The notes beneath the pieces were generated by a model that searched no databases, had not been told where the DNA came from, and worked only from the letters and a program-made list of their open reading frames with translations. The position numbers were made by a program, and so were the translations under genes. A stretch of DNA of 64,000 nucleotides, taken from the NCBI RefSeq assembly GCF_000372725.1, contig NW_005200941.1, positions 191,438 through 255,437 of the forward strand. Reading direction: 5' to 3'. Below, piece after piece: positions 29,149-38,391 of this stretch (position 1 is its first letter; each line of letters begins with the position of its first letter). This DNA comes from Emiliania huxleyi CCMP1516 (taxonomy: Eukaryota; Haptophyta; Isochrysidales; Noelaerhabdaceae).

Positions 29149-30514
29149 TGTGCACGGGGCCAAAGGACGCCTCGAACCAGCCGGCGGGCAACTGCATCTG
29201 ACGCTCGAGAGCGGCGAAGAGAGAGCGGGCAGCAGCCGAGGCCTCGGAGGTTGATCAATGGAGAGTGAACGAAGAGTCAGTTTACAAAGAGTTGATGGTG
29301 GTTGCGTGCTGTGTGTCCAGCAGTCCGGACCCAGTGCTACGGCCGGTGACAGTGTGCCTCGTGTCGGCTCCCGAGCCAATCGTGTGCAGCGTGTGTGTGC
29401 GTGTGGGCCCGTCCTCCATGCTTGGAGGTGTGTAAGACTGACTGACTGACTGGTGGTGGTTGGAGGTGGAGAGTTTGAGTCAGCCAGTCAGGTCAGTGTG
29501 TGCGTGTGACACGCGTCAGCACGGACGGCGGGGCACACGCGCACTCGCGGAGCACACACGGGGGCATTGCACACGAGGCGGTGTGTGCGATCTCAGGGAG
29601 AGGCGTCACCGCAGACAGAAGTGCAATCGTCGCCGGCTCAAACTCGGGCACGCCGTCCACGCCGTAGCTGTCGCCGTTGCTAAAGACGAAGCCCTCGCGG
29701 CACGCGTTGTAGCTGCTCAGCGCGCCAGCCCGGTGCGAGCCGCTCGCGTTTGCGGAATCGGTGGTGCGCCCCCTACGTGCTGAACACGCGCCGGCATCGG
29801 GGCGGGGAGGCGGTCTTGTGCAGAGTCTTCAGAGCGCCGCGTGAAGACGAGGGAGGCGAAGACACAGCTGAACCCGTGTCCTCTCGAGCGCAAGTTGGAA
29901 TGCAAGCATACGCATTCCGCTTCTAGGCTGGCGTGCCCGAGCGGCGGCGGCCCTGCCTCCAATCCATCAAAGGCGAGACGCGCCGCCGCAAAGGCTCTCG
30001 CTGCGGCCTCCGACGCGGCAGCACTCACCGGAAGCGAGGCGAAGCCTCGGCACTCGAGGTCGGTGGCGGCGAGGTCCGCGAAGGCAGCGGCGTCGGCGGC
30101 GTCGGCGGCGGCGGCGGCGGCGGCGGTGGCAGTGACAGTGGCGTCGGTGGCGGCGTCTGCGTCAGGTGCGGCGGCGGTGGCATTGTCTGTGTCGTCGTGC
30201 TGCGGCGAGAGCAGTGCCGCGGCGAGATCTCCGCTGATGCGGCCAATGCATCCTCCCGGCGCGTCAAAGCATGGCGGGCCTGGCGCACTCCACTGCGGCG
30301 CACCCGCGGGCAGCGCACTCTGCAGGTACGACTGCATGCATTCCGCGCACGCGACGTGGCCGCAGCCGGCGGCGGCGCTGCTTGGTCCGGCGGAGCCTGG
30401 CGGGAGAGCAGCGGAGAAGAGCGCGCTCTGCGGCTGCGGGTCGAGGCATATCAAGCAGCATGTGTCATTCGACTCCACTCCGAGGCGGGCCTTGCCGCCA
30501 CGAGCTTTGGGCAT
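25716..30514 (-). CDS. RING-type finger fused to 2OG-Fe(II) dioxygenase (isopenicillin N synthase-like), ten exons
   Basis: Exons: 30514-29937, 29772-29634, 29242-29171, 28895-28785, 28224-28199, 27942-27908, 27365-27301, 27048-27013, 26541-26365, 26270-25716. They give 597 residues with all phases matching. Exon 1 alone holds both a C3HC4-like finger (Cys20-x2-Cys23, CGHVACAEC at 51-59, Cys82, Cys89) and the dioxygenase N-terminal segment LECRGFASLPVSAAASEAAA, so the fusion does not depend on splicing. Then come YNACREGFVFSNG, MQLPAGWFEACFGPLADHSQ, QWHLKRYCPEAAPP, MLPVHSDPSLLSLVLHDAPG (metal His302 and Asp304) and LLDRITGGRYRAARHRVVAE (metal His372). The C-terminal 170 residues (with FIREWMSTTHPDADAFVEVA) are unfamiliar. 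Introns carry families A and B and tandem arrays. Confidence 0.85.
26797..26938 (+). repeat. Dispersed repeat D, copy 1
   Basis: Reads CAGCTGGCTG, GTGTGTCTGTGTGTCTCTGT and then GCGTTGGTGTCCAGTCC, GACTGTTCTTC. Relatives: 57288-57442 (same strand); 30948-31022, 42507-42548, 45688-45740 and 60613-60783 (opposite). It lies in intron 8 of the RING-dioxygenase gene. Confidence 0.65.
27023..27300 (-). repeat. 63 bp VNTR with repeated splice acceptors
   Basis: Four full units start at 27061, 27124, 27187 and 27250, with a partial one before them. On the gene strand each contains GCGAACAG, GTGCCGGAGCACGG, then the GTGTGAACAGCGCCTCTTCA hairpin. Every unit thus repeats an acceptor and the first codons of exon 8 (VPEHGH). 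The plus-strand 21-residue peptide repeat is a by-product. Confidence 0.85.
27366..27540. mobile_element. Family B element containing a nested family A element
   Basis: The B 5' end (CTACGTGCTAGACACGTG) at 27366 is followed by a complete A element at 27384-27444 (TACCTCC, TCGAACCCAGTGTGTGGG, GTGGGTGGTGTGGTAG). B sequence then resumes (GTGCGGAGTCTTCAGAGCGC, then CGTGAGTACTGC). The B 3' end is eroded. The composite sits at the 3' end of intron 6 (27366-27907). Confidence 0.75.
27569..27885. repeat. GGGGAGAT-type arrays in intron 6 of the dioxygenase gene
   Basis: Two arrays (27569-27642 and 27788-27885) are separated by a family B 3' end (27660-27765, finishing GCGGCTCTAG). The exon-6 boundary sequence AGCCCGCCCGGCTGCCGG is repeated three times (27770, 27830, 27900), again duplicating a donor junction. 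Confidence 0.7.
27943..28010. mobile_element. Family A introner, adjacent to a family B copy
   Basis: Reads CTACGCGTCCCATACCTCCA, then TCGAACCCAGTGTGTGGGTT, and ends GTGGTGCGGTAG. It forms the 3' part of intron 5 (27943-28198). The 5' part (28021-28188) is a family B copy ending TCTTCCGCTTCTAG on the plus strand. Confidence 0.8.
28021..28188. mobile_element. Family B introner copy
   Basis: Contains GCGGGGAGGACGGTCTTGTG, then AGAGCACCGCGCGAGTA, and ends GTCTTCCGCTTCTAG. The target GC(G/T)CGTCCTCC is found just outside the combined A+B insertion on both sides. Confidence 0.75.
28965..29150 (+). mobile_element. SINE-like element ending in (GT)n, copy 2
   Basis: Starts with (GGTAA)n, continues ACACTTCTCCACACACACGA, then AGGAGCCCCACGGCATTCAA and GCGTGGGTGAGCGG, and ends in (GT) at 29103-29147. 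It sits in intron 3 (28896-29170) of the dioxygenase gene. The flanking exons carry the duplicated GCGT(C/G)CTTTGGCCC. Confidence 0.75.
29773..29926 (-). mobile_element. Family B introner (dioxygenase intron 1)
   Basis: The 154 bp copy ends TTCCGCTTCTAG on the plus strand. On the gene strand it ends CGTGTTCAGCACGTAG, giving the acceptor. The GC donor GCACGCC and exon 2 start GGGGCGCACC form an imperfect duplication. Removing it keeps phase between PPPLG and GRTTDSANASG. Confidence 0.8.
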
Positions 30515-31023
30515 CGACTCCCAGCGCTACTCGTACCCGGTACCTGCGCGAATGCTGCCCAGGTGTGAACAGTTCTCGGGTGATTGGACGGGCGGGCGGG
30601 CGGGCGGGCAGGCGGGTGGGCGGGCGGGCAGGCGGGGCGGGGCGGGCGGGCGGGGTGATCGGAGAAATCGTATCCACAATCAGCAGCAGTGGAGCAGCAA
30701 CAGCAGCAGCAGGCGCTAACGTAGCAGCAAGTAAGTAGCAGCAGCAGCAGCAGCAGCCTCACTCCTGCGGTGTCTAACTCTTTCAGTCTATCTAGGCGGC
30801 CGCGAGGTTAATATACCAAATAATGGTGTCAAAACACCGGGGGGGTGGTTGGCGCGCAGGCGCCTGAGGGGCTCGTGCCGAGCGCGCAGATGGCTCGACA
30901 TCAACCCCTCCACAACACGATGCACTGCATTAGACGCCACACCCTCAGCGACACACAGACACAAACAAGCTCACAAGACACACAGCCAGCTGGCTGCCAC
31001 ACACCCTGAGTTGGCGTACACTT
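30515..31023. other. Interval upstream of the RING-dioxygenase gene
   Basis: Holds a (GGGC)n-like tract (30588-30655) and a CAG-type run (30680-30760). Its right end (30948-31022) is a copy of dispersed repeat D, which stops exactly where the TIR element copy 2 begins. Confidence 0.5.
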
Positions 31024-31575
31024 GCTGGGGCCCACAGCGCCCCAAAATCCACCAGTGTGGGATTTCGCGCAATCGCTTGACTCTGAAAAGCTCGCCTATC
31101 CCTGCGGTGAGCGCTGTGGTCGCCGCAGACTGGCTCCGACTTGACGGGGGCATGGAGACGTGATACCTCCATGCCCCCGTCGAGTCAAAATCGACATGCG
31201 AGGCGATCTTTGGCCCGCCAGAGGGATAGGCGGCGTTTTGGGCGACAAACAGCGCTGCGACCGCGAAGTGGCGGTGGACATGCTCCCATGTTGCCGACGC
31301 GGCGCCGGAGTGGCCGGCGCTGCTCGCCGCGACCACGACGGCTACTCCGATGCGCCGGGCCGACCCGTCCTACCCGACGGTGGCACTCTTCCACGTCTCG
31401 CTCACGCTGAGAAAAATTCTGAAACGGCGTGCAGCAGAGTCGCCGACGAGTCGGTGCGTGTGCCTCCTCGTGTCGCGCATCGTTCTCACCCATCCATAAA
31501 CTCACTTTGGCCTCACTAAAGCGAAGGCTGAATCCTCAATCCTCAGATTTTAGATTAGGACGCTGTGGGCCCTCT
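31024..31575. mobile_element. TIR element, copy 2
   Basis: Matches 3727-4281 over its whole length at roughly 85-90% by eye. Its ends GGGGCCCACAGCG and CGCTGTGGGCCCTC pair with each other but differ from those of copy 1 (GGGGGTGCACAGCG). Partial flanking similarity (ACTTG on both sides) may be the remains of a target duplication. Confidence 0.75.
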
Positions 31576-31772
31576 ACTTGAACCCTTCCCGCCCTCTCAC
31601 CGCATCTTGAATCACTGCCTTCCCCTCGCAGTGCCTCGAGCCAAGATTGTTGAGCCTGAGGTCGATCCCTGCTGAAAACAAACAAAATATTAGATACCTT
31701 TACACTCCAAAAAGCGCTACAAGACATACAAGACTGTCCGATTTCATGCACCTCCCTGCGCCAACTCCGCTC

Positions 31773-34700
31773 TCAGAACCCAAAACTCACATCGGGGGGC
31801 CGGCGGGAAGTGATTCCGCTCACCGCATCCCGAATCACTCCCTTCCCCTCGCCCCCCAAGTTGTTGTTCCAGAGTTTGAGGTCTTTCAGCACCCCGTTGA
31901 CACGAAGAGCGGAGGCCAGCGCAGCGGCGCCATCCTTGCCGATGCTGTTGTCCTGGAGCTCGAGGTTTTTCAGCACCCCGTTAAACTCCAGGTCGGCTCC
32001 GATGAGCACGGCGTCCGCGTCACCGAGTCGCATGTTAGCAAAGTTGGCTTCCGTCTGGCCAGGCGTGACGCCGCAGAGCGACTCCATGTGCCGCCGCTTG
32101 CGGAAGAGCTTCAAGAGCAGAGCCGCGCCCTCCACGGTGATGTCGTTGCGCAGCAGGTTGATGTTTTTCAGCACCCCGTTGACGCGCAGAGCGGAGGCCA
32201 GCGCCTCGGCGCCGTCGTCACCGATGCTGTTAAAGGCGAGGTAGAGCTTGGTCAGCACCCCATTGACGCGCAGCGCCTCGGCGATCGCAGCGGCGCCCTC
32301 GTCGCGAATCTCGTTGTTGCCGAGGTTGAGGTCGGTGAGCACCCTGTTGCCGCGCAGCGCCTCGGCGATCGCAGCGGCGCCCTCGTCGCGAATCTCGTTG
32401 TTGCCGAGGTTGAGGTCGGTGAGCACCCTGTTGACGCCATCTGCATCTCTGGCTCTCGCCGGGCGCCCTGCCCCTGTCCCTACCCCGCGCAGCCCAAAGC
32501 GGCGGACCGTCCCTCCCCTACCCCCCTCTGGCTTGCGAAGAGCGGATGCCAGCGCCTTGGCGCCCTCGTCGCCGATGACGTTGGCGGAGAGGTTCAGGTT
32601 GGTCAGCACCGCGCTGCCCGACACGTACTCGGCGATCTCTGCGGCGCCAGTCGGGCCGACGCTGCAGCCAGCCAAGCCCAGCGAGGTGAGCTTGCTGCGC
32701 TGCCTCTCGATGCGCACAATGCTCAGGGCCGCCTCCTCGGTGAGGCTGTTGCCGCCCACGTCCAAGGAGGTCAATACCTTGTTGTCCTTCAGCCAGAGAG
32801 CAAGAGTCGCCGCATCCCCATCCCCAAGACCGGCGTTCGTCACCTTCAACGAGGACTCATCCTCAGAGTAAACGCCTCGTTGGAGAATCAGCCCCAAATC
32901 GGCTTCGTGCTGCGCCTTCTTCGGATCTGCCACGCACTCGTGCACCTGCACCACCCCGTCGTCCTCCTCGTCGACTTCCTTCTTCTCTCCGCTGAAAAGT
33001 CCCAGCACCACATCGTAGAACGCAAACGCCTTGCGTCCGTAGGTGGCCAGCAACTTGAGCAGCCCCAGGGCTACATTCAGAATGTCGAGCGCCGCCGAGT
33101 GTTCCACAAAGTAGGACGCGTCGATTTCCAGATAGCGCGACATGTTGGCAACCGCCTCAACCACCTCCCCCACAGGCGCTAGCGGGTCCGCTGCGATCTC
33201 GGCCAGGCGCGCGACAACCTCTTGCGCTGCCCCCAACGGGTCGCCCGTGAAGGCGACCATGTCCGCCATCACGCTGTCGATAAAGGGCTGCAGACCCGAC
33301 ACGTCGAGCTGCAACGTGGCGAGGAACGCAAAGGAGTCGGCGTAGCAGACCTGCGCGTGCTTCCATATGGGCGAGTCGGCGTAGACTAATCTCTCAATGA
33401 ACGAGTCGTCCTGCGAGGTGAAGATGATGGCGAGCGCGAGGAGGAAGGGGAAGGCGTTGGTGAGGAGAATGTTGAGGCACCTGTTGGCGAGGAGCTTGCC
33501 CTCCAAAAACTCGTCGGCTAAAGACAGCAGCACGGGCATGGCTACCACCAAGAGCCACAGTATCCACAGCCGTGCCTGCACCGCGTCCACCGTGCTGGCC
33601 TCGACATCGTAATCGGGCTCGAGCCGTCCTTGTTCCGCCGCCCACGTGCCGTATGCAACCAGTGGAGAGAGCGCGAGGCAGCCCAGCACGGAAGCAATTC
33701 CGCCCGCCAGCGTTGAGAGGCTCGTCTCGGTGTACGGCAGCCCCTGCACCACCATTGACATGCCGCTGGACAGCTTGAGGCTTCCGAGCGGGGCGAGCCA
33801 GCTGATGGTCGGCTTGGTGGCAGCCGCTGCGGTCTTGGTAAGGGCCTCGAGCCGTTTCCAGCGGGCCCAGTTCAGTTCCTCTGTCGAGTCAATCAGATCG
33901 AGTGAACTCCGCCCGGCGGCAAAGCTTAGCTTGACGAACGCAAGGAAGAGGCCCCCCAGAGGCAGGTAGACAAGATTCGGCAGGATCGGCAGGGCGAGGA
34001 GAACGCCAAGGGCGCACTCGGCGATTGTTGCGCGAGATAGCGAGTCGTTCCCTCGCTTGAATCCTCCCGTGAACGAGCCCACAGCTGCCGCAACCAGCGC
34101 GGCCGCCCACAAGGCGACCGGCCAGCCAAGCCACCCGCCGACGGTCCCCAGGCAGTACAGCGCCCAGTACAGCGCCCACCATGAGATGAGTAAGAGCTCA
34201 TGGTACAACGGGATCGGCGGCACGAGGCTCGGGTTGGGCTTGCTCGGAATCCACCCAACCAGCGCGGCCGCCCACGAGGCGACCGGTCCACCAAGCCCAC
34301 CAAGCCAGCCGCCGACGGTCCCCAGGCAGATGCCATACAGCGCCCACCGTGAGATGAAGTAGAGCACGCTCGCAAGCGGGATCGGCTGCACGAGGCGCGT
34401 GCTGGTCTTGCTAGCCTCAGCTTTAAAGTCAACCTCGTTCATGTTGCGCCCAATGAAGACGAGCCCGCCGAGCGACAACAGGTAACCGTAAATGACGAGA
34501 AGCAGCAGCTTGCTGAGGAGCGCTGGCTGCGCCGCAAACGTGACCATCGCGAACTCGTCCAGAAGCGTAAAGTTGTCGACCCTGACCATGCAAGGCGCAG
34601 TGCGTTCGTACACGCCGAAGAAGGCGACAATCTGCATCCCCAGGGAAATGCCGACCACAAAGAATTGGCACAGCTGTGTCACCATCCAAGAGAGCCAGAA

Positions 34701-35519
34701 GACGCATCCGGGCCAGTCGATCCTGCGGTCAATGAACCGTGGCCGTGGGATGCCACCAATCTGAGCCAGCGAGTAGAGGAAGATCGTGGAAAGCCAGAGC
34801 CTCACCAGCGAGTCTACGCGCAGAGGATCGAACATCTGGTCTGCGAAAGCCTCGGCCACATACGCGTCGCAGGGATCGCCCGTGCCGTTTGCAAGCAGGC
34901 ACTCGAGGTCGAAGAAGGTGGGAGCGAAGGCGTTGCTGAAACCGAGAGACGCGTCGTCTCCCTCCGTTGCGATCTCGCCCTCTTCGGTTTCCACCTCCGT
35001 GAGCCCGTCGGCCGTCATCTTGTGCATGACGCCCTCGAAGACGGCCGCACTGGCGTGGTAAATCGTGCAGGAGCTGCTGATTCCTGGTGGGGGTGGCGGG
35101 GGCGAAGGGGGATCGAGGCGCGGCTGAAGCTCAGATGCGCGAGGTGTGAAACCGTTCATGTACAGGACGGCGCCGAGGATTATCCACACAAATGATGTGC
35201 AGCAGGTGTTTGCCGTGAGCAAAGTTGCGAGGAAGCCTTTCGTCATCGAAATAGACCCACCTTTCGCGGCCGGTCCCAAAGAGTCGCCGGTTTCGATGTC
35301 GGGTTCGGTCAGTTTCTGATACCCCATTGAAGTAGTTGTCGGAATCACTTCATCGTCCTGTGCCTCAGACGACATCGCACGGCGGACCTGCGAGGGGGCG
35401 GGGCAGCGGAGTAGTGAGCGGGACGGGCCGGCATGGCGAGCGGTTTGCAAAGTCATGCAGACGAGTGCTGCTGGGCGACGGGCTCCCGGATCTGAATAGA
35501 GCGATGGCTCACTCTTCAT
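31773..35519 (-). CDS. Polytopic membrane protein with C-terminal leucine-rich repeats (1,248 residues)
   Basis: An unbroken frame. ATG 35375 (MSSEAQDDEVIPTTTSMGYQ) is a good alternative to 35519 because it starts in ordered acidic sequence. About ten hydrophobic segments lie between residues 95 and 740 (for example LATLLTANTCCTSFVWIILG and SKLLLLVIYGYLLSLGGLVF). Residues about 410-500 contain an internal duplication (GTVGGWLGGLGGPVASWAAA and GTVGGWLGWPVALWAAAL). Residues about 930-1235 hold eight to ten ribonuclease-inhibitor-type LRRs such as VLTDLNLGNNEIRDEGAAAI. One LRR is split by about 32 residues (KPEGGRGG to ARDAD) that look like an unspliced 96 bp intron. Probably a surface or organelle membrane sensor or scaffold; function unknown. 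Confidence 0.8.
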   Translation of the reverse strand: MKSEPSLYSDPGARRPAALVCMTLQTARHAGPSRSLLRCPAPSQVRRAMSSEAQDDEVIPTTTSMGYQKLTEPDIETGDSLGPAAKGGSISMTKGFLATLLTANTCCTSFVWIILGAVLYMNGFTPRASELQPRLDPPSPPPPPPGISSSCTIYHASAAVFEGVMHKMTADGLTEVETEEGEIATEGDDASLGFSNAFAPTFFDLECLLANGTGDPCDAYVAEAFADQMFDPLRVDSLVRLWLSTIFLYSLAQIGGIPRPRFIDRRIDWPGCVFWLSWMVTQLCQFFVVGISLGMQIVAFFGVYERTAPCMVRVDNFTLLDEFAMVTFAAQPALLSKLLLLVIYGYLLSLGGLVFIGRNMNEVDFKAEASKTSTRLVQPIPLASVLYFISRWALYGICLGTVGGWLGGLGGPVASWAAALVGWIPSKPNPSLVPPIPLYHELLLISWWALYWALYCLGTVGGWLGWPVALWAAALVAAAVGSFTGGFKRGNDSLSRATIAECALGVLLALPILPNLVYLPLGGLFLAFVKLSFAAGRSSLDLIDSTEELNWARWKRLEALTKTAAAATKPTISWLAPLGSLKLSSGMSMVVQGLPYTETSLSTLAGGIASVLGCLALSPLVAYGTWAAEQGRLEPDYDVEASTVDAVQARLWILWLLVVAMPVLLSLADEFLEGKLLANRCLNILLTNAFPFLLALAIIFTSQDDSFIERLVYADSPIWKHAQVCYADSFAFLATLQLDVSGLQPFIDSVMADMVAFTGDPLGAAQEVVARLAEIAADPLAPVGEVVEAVANMSRYLEIDASYFVEHSAALDILNVALGLLKLLATYGRKAFAFYDVVLGLFSGEKKEVDEEDDGVVQVHECVADPKKAQHEADLGLILQRGVYSEDESSLKVTNAGLGDGDAATLALWLKDNKVLTSLDVGGNSLTEEAALSIVRIERQRSKLTSLGLAGCSVGPTGAAEIAEYVSGSAVLTNLNLSANVIGDEGAKALASALRKPEGGRGGTVRRFGLRGVGTGAGRPARARDADGVNRVLTDLNLGNNEIRDEGAAAIAEALRGNRVLTDLNLGNNEIRDEGAAAIAEALRVNGVLTKLYLAFNSIGDDGAEALASALRVNGVLKNINLLRNDITVEGAALLLKLFRKRRHMESLCGVTPGQTEANFANMRLGDADAVLIGADLEFNGVLKNLELQDNSIGKDGAAALASALRVNGVLKDLKLWNNNLGGEGKGVIRDAVSGITSRRPPDVSFGF

Positions 35520-36415
35520 GTTTCACGACGATGGAATCACGGCACCGGGCCCGAGCCCAGAGGGGGTGGTGCGCGAGCGCTGGCGAAGCGACGCACGCGA
35601 GGCAACGGTGCTGTGCTGCACGTTTTATTTCCTGAGTCGCCGTGGCAGCGAGGCGCTACGGCTGGCCGGCGCGGCTTGCTAGGATGTGCGGCTTTTCTTC
35701 GGGGCAGAGCGCGCCTCTGTAGGAGCGTTGCTTGTGCTCAAGGTAGTGCTCAAGGGTTGTTCGGCGCCTCGGATGGAGTCACGCGGCGGCTCTTGCAGGA
35801 GTATTTCTTTTTATGTTCACCATTCTTTGCCTTCGATGTTAAGAATGACCCTGAGGTCAGATTCTTCTACTCTGTTGATGACAACACTTGTCTACTCGCT
35901 GGATCCGAGCAGGCGGAGGGCCCGGTGTCGCGGGGCGGGTTTCCCGATGGGTGGCATTGAAGCCCGAGGGTTGCGGAAGGCAGGCGCGCGGCGGGGTCGG
36001 CTTCGGGCCGACCGCCGCCACCGGGGGCCGCCGCGCCGTGGAGCGGCCCGCCGGTCTTCCTACCGGCGGTGCACGCGGCCGCGCTTGGAGGCGCTGATTG
36101 CTCGGCCGCGCGGGGCTGGTTGACTCGCCCGCTGGGAGCCTGGGAGGGGGTGCACGGGGTTTGCGGCGGGGTCCCCATCGTCCCCGGGGAGGGCGGCCAT
36201 CAGGCCGCCGCGACTGTCGGCGTGGCCGCCCTCCCTTTCTTGGTCTTGGCAAGGTACATGGTGAAGTTGGTGAAGCATGGGTGCTGCCCTTGGCCGCGAA
36301 GTGCCCCTCGAGGGGGGCAGCTGGCACTCCGCGGTTCGGTCGTCGTGGTGATGCTCCTCCATCGCTGTTGGAGTTGCGATGGTCCAGTGCGTCGTGCAGT
36401 TAGGTCAGCGCCGTG
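35520..36415. other. Interval without a supported gene
   Basis: Overlapping frames are mostly compositional. A hydrophobic stretch (ATVGVAALPFLVLARYMVKL) in the 36069-36740 frame is not enough to call a gene. No repeats of note. Confidence 0.35.
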
Positions 36416-36787
36416 TCAATCATCTCGGTCGTCGTGCTTCTTAGCGGCGGGGAGGGTGACTGACGGCGGCATGGCGCGGAGGAAGAAGGTGAGTGTCGTG
36501 TTGCTGCAGAAGCGCAGCAGGACCTGCATCACCTGCTGCGCCGTGTGGATCTCCTTCGTGTCGCGCAGCTTGAGGATGCCTTCGAGAGGTTTGAGCGCCC
36601 TCTCGACTCTCGCGACGAGCTCCGTCTTCCGCCACTCGTCGTCTCCGAGGTACGCCCCGAGCACCCGGATGCCTCGCAGGGTGCCGCCCGCGTACTTGCC
36701 GTCGGGAGGCGCCGCCGGCGTGCCCCTCACGTTCGGGTAGGCGCGCACCGCCTTGAAAAAGAATTTCACAGGGCGGCCGCACGACAC
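36416..36787 (-). pseudogene. Non-LTR retrotransposon reverse transcriptase remnant (thumb region)
   Basis: The frame reads RGIRVLGAYLGDDEWRKTEL, then ALKPLEGILKLRDTKEIHTA, then LLRFCSNTTLTFFLRAMPPS and AKKHDD. This order (LGxxxG, coiled helix with a Q/D dyad, LLR-C, FLR-PP, HD) is that of the region after the catalytic domain in LINE-type reverse transcriptases in algae. No YxDD catalytic core lies nearby, so it is a fragment. The plus-strand flank has AAAAAGAATTTCACAGG, part of the AAAGAATTTTAC repeat family. Confidence 0.65.
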
Positions 36788-37505
36788 GATTCGCGCGACA
36801 GGCGAGGCGCGGGCGACGGCTTCCTCAGAATTTTACCAAGTCTCCCTCGCACGACACTGGGCACGGGACGCGAGGCCGAGGGCGGCGATGCACTTAGCTC
36901 CTGAAAAGAGCTTCAGTCCTTCACACGAGCCACGCAAAATAAACGACGTCTTAGCGGTCCGGGTGTGCCCCCCCTGCCTCTCGCGCCTCTCTCGCGCCAG
37001 ATCTCTCCGCATATTATTTTCTGAGCGGGGCAGCCACCCACGACGCGCCACGCACACTCTCTCCGGGCAGCTGAATCAAAGCAGAAAGCGCAGCAGCCGC
37101 TCACCATCTCCTCACCACCGCCCAGGAAAGCCCTCTGCGGGGTGCGGCGTCGGCTCAATGTGGTCGCTCAGCTCGTCGTCGAGGTCGATGTGTCGCACCT
37201 GCGGTGGGGTGGGGAGGCGGAGGTTTGGCGCGCCGTGGACCGTGCCACTCTCACCGTCCGGGCAGAACGAGCTGAGCGCCAGAGGCGTGTCGAACTCGTA
37301 AGAGGCGGTGCAGCCGGCCGCCGCCCGCACCGCCTCCTCGCTCTTGTCGTGCAGCCTGTGGGCCGTGCGTGACAGTTTTGAAGGTCCGCGGAAAAGCCCT
37401 CGTCTGTTGTTTGGGCATTGGGTACAGGAAAGGGCGGTGTTTAGAAACACCTGTTTTTTTGGGTTTTTCAGCTTGTGGGCGGATGGGGTGGGGCAGGTGG
37501 CGTGC
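36788..37505. other. Interval with a possible exon
   Basis: A minus-strand frame (37330-37112) reads SYEFDTPLALSSFCPDGESG and PQVRHIDLDDELSDHIEPTP, which has natural composition and could be the terminal exon of an unrecognised gene. A palindrome GTGTTTAGAAACAC lies at 37438, with a close relative GGTGTTTCTAAACACC at 39256. Confidence 0.35.
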
Positions 37506-38202
37506 TTAGGGCTCGACCGGGAGGCCCAGTGCGTGGCAGCGCGCGACGAGGATGGCGGCGGCGCGCGCGCGGTGCTCCGGGGACTTTGCGCGCAGCGAGT
37601 TCTCCTGCGCCGTGACGCAGTCGAGGCTGGTGGATCGCGCGCCTATAGCTGGCTCTAGCCGCCAGCCCCCTCGCCTCGGCCTCTTCTGCCTCCGTCAGGT
37701 CGTCGTACTCCTCGGAGAGATCGGGAACTACCCAGTCGCCTAATCTTCCTCGGCCGACAATCGTCCCATCTCTCACGCACTCCTCGAAATCGCGGGCCGC
37801 CACCACGGCTTCCGCCGCGAGCGTGGAGCCGAAGATGCCCTCGGGCCGCGTGTCGCCGACCATCAAGCAGTAGTCGTCCACCTCCCGCGCGACGATCACC
37901 ATCTCCTCCTTCGCCTCGCTCTCGAAGACTTCGGAGTCGTCATCGATAAGCTGATGCAGCCAACAGCGACCGCCCTGCTGGAGCAACCGCCGCGCCACCG
38001 CCGCCTCGTGCTCTGCCGTCATGAGCAGGAGGCGGTTCGCCGTCTGATCGGGCGCTGCCGGCTCGACCTCCATTTCCGACTCGTTGTGGGGCTCGGCGGG
38101 CGGCTCCGGCGCCTCGGTGGCGACCTCGGGCTCGACGGAGGCAGCGGCCACCTCGGAGGCCTTGCGTCGCTTGCGCCTCTCCGCTTTCGCGGTCAGCGGC
38201 AT
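37506..38202 (-). CDS. Unrecognised acidic protein, frame break near the 3' end
   Basis: From ATG 38202 (MPLTAKAERRKRRKASE) the protein has an acidic Pro/Glu region, then RLLLMTAEHEAAVARRLLQQ, ESEAKEEMVIVAREVDDYCL and PDLSEEYDDLTEAEEAEARG. The last part continues in another frame as STSLDCVTAQENSLRAKSPE and RARAAILVARCHALGLPVEP before a stop at 37506. The frames meet at GGCTAGAGCCAGCTATAGG (37641-37659), which resembles a collapsed insertion ending in TAG. I could not find a splice that fits. An upstream ATG (38391) would add a hydrophobic leader. Function unknown. Confidence 0.5.
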
Positions 38203-38391
38203 CGTGCAGCGGTCGTGCAGCGGTCGTGCCCCTTTCCTGAGGGCGGAGGTGGCGGCAGCCATCAGGACTGCGCCGAGGCACCCTCGGCACCATCGGAGGA
38301 GGGTGCATCGCGTGCCAGCGGAGGCGGGAGGGTGATGGCTGTGAGCTGAGAGGGACACAAAGAGGCCAAAACCGAACAGAATGGCGGCCAC

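Noticed and set aside
29933-30568. Plus-strand 211-codon Gly/Val-rich ORF
   Set aside because: It is antisense to the RING-dioxygenase first exon. The minus strand has the zinc-finger and dioxygenase motifs.
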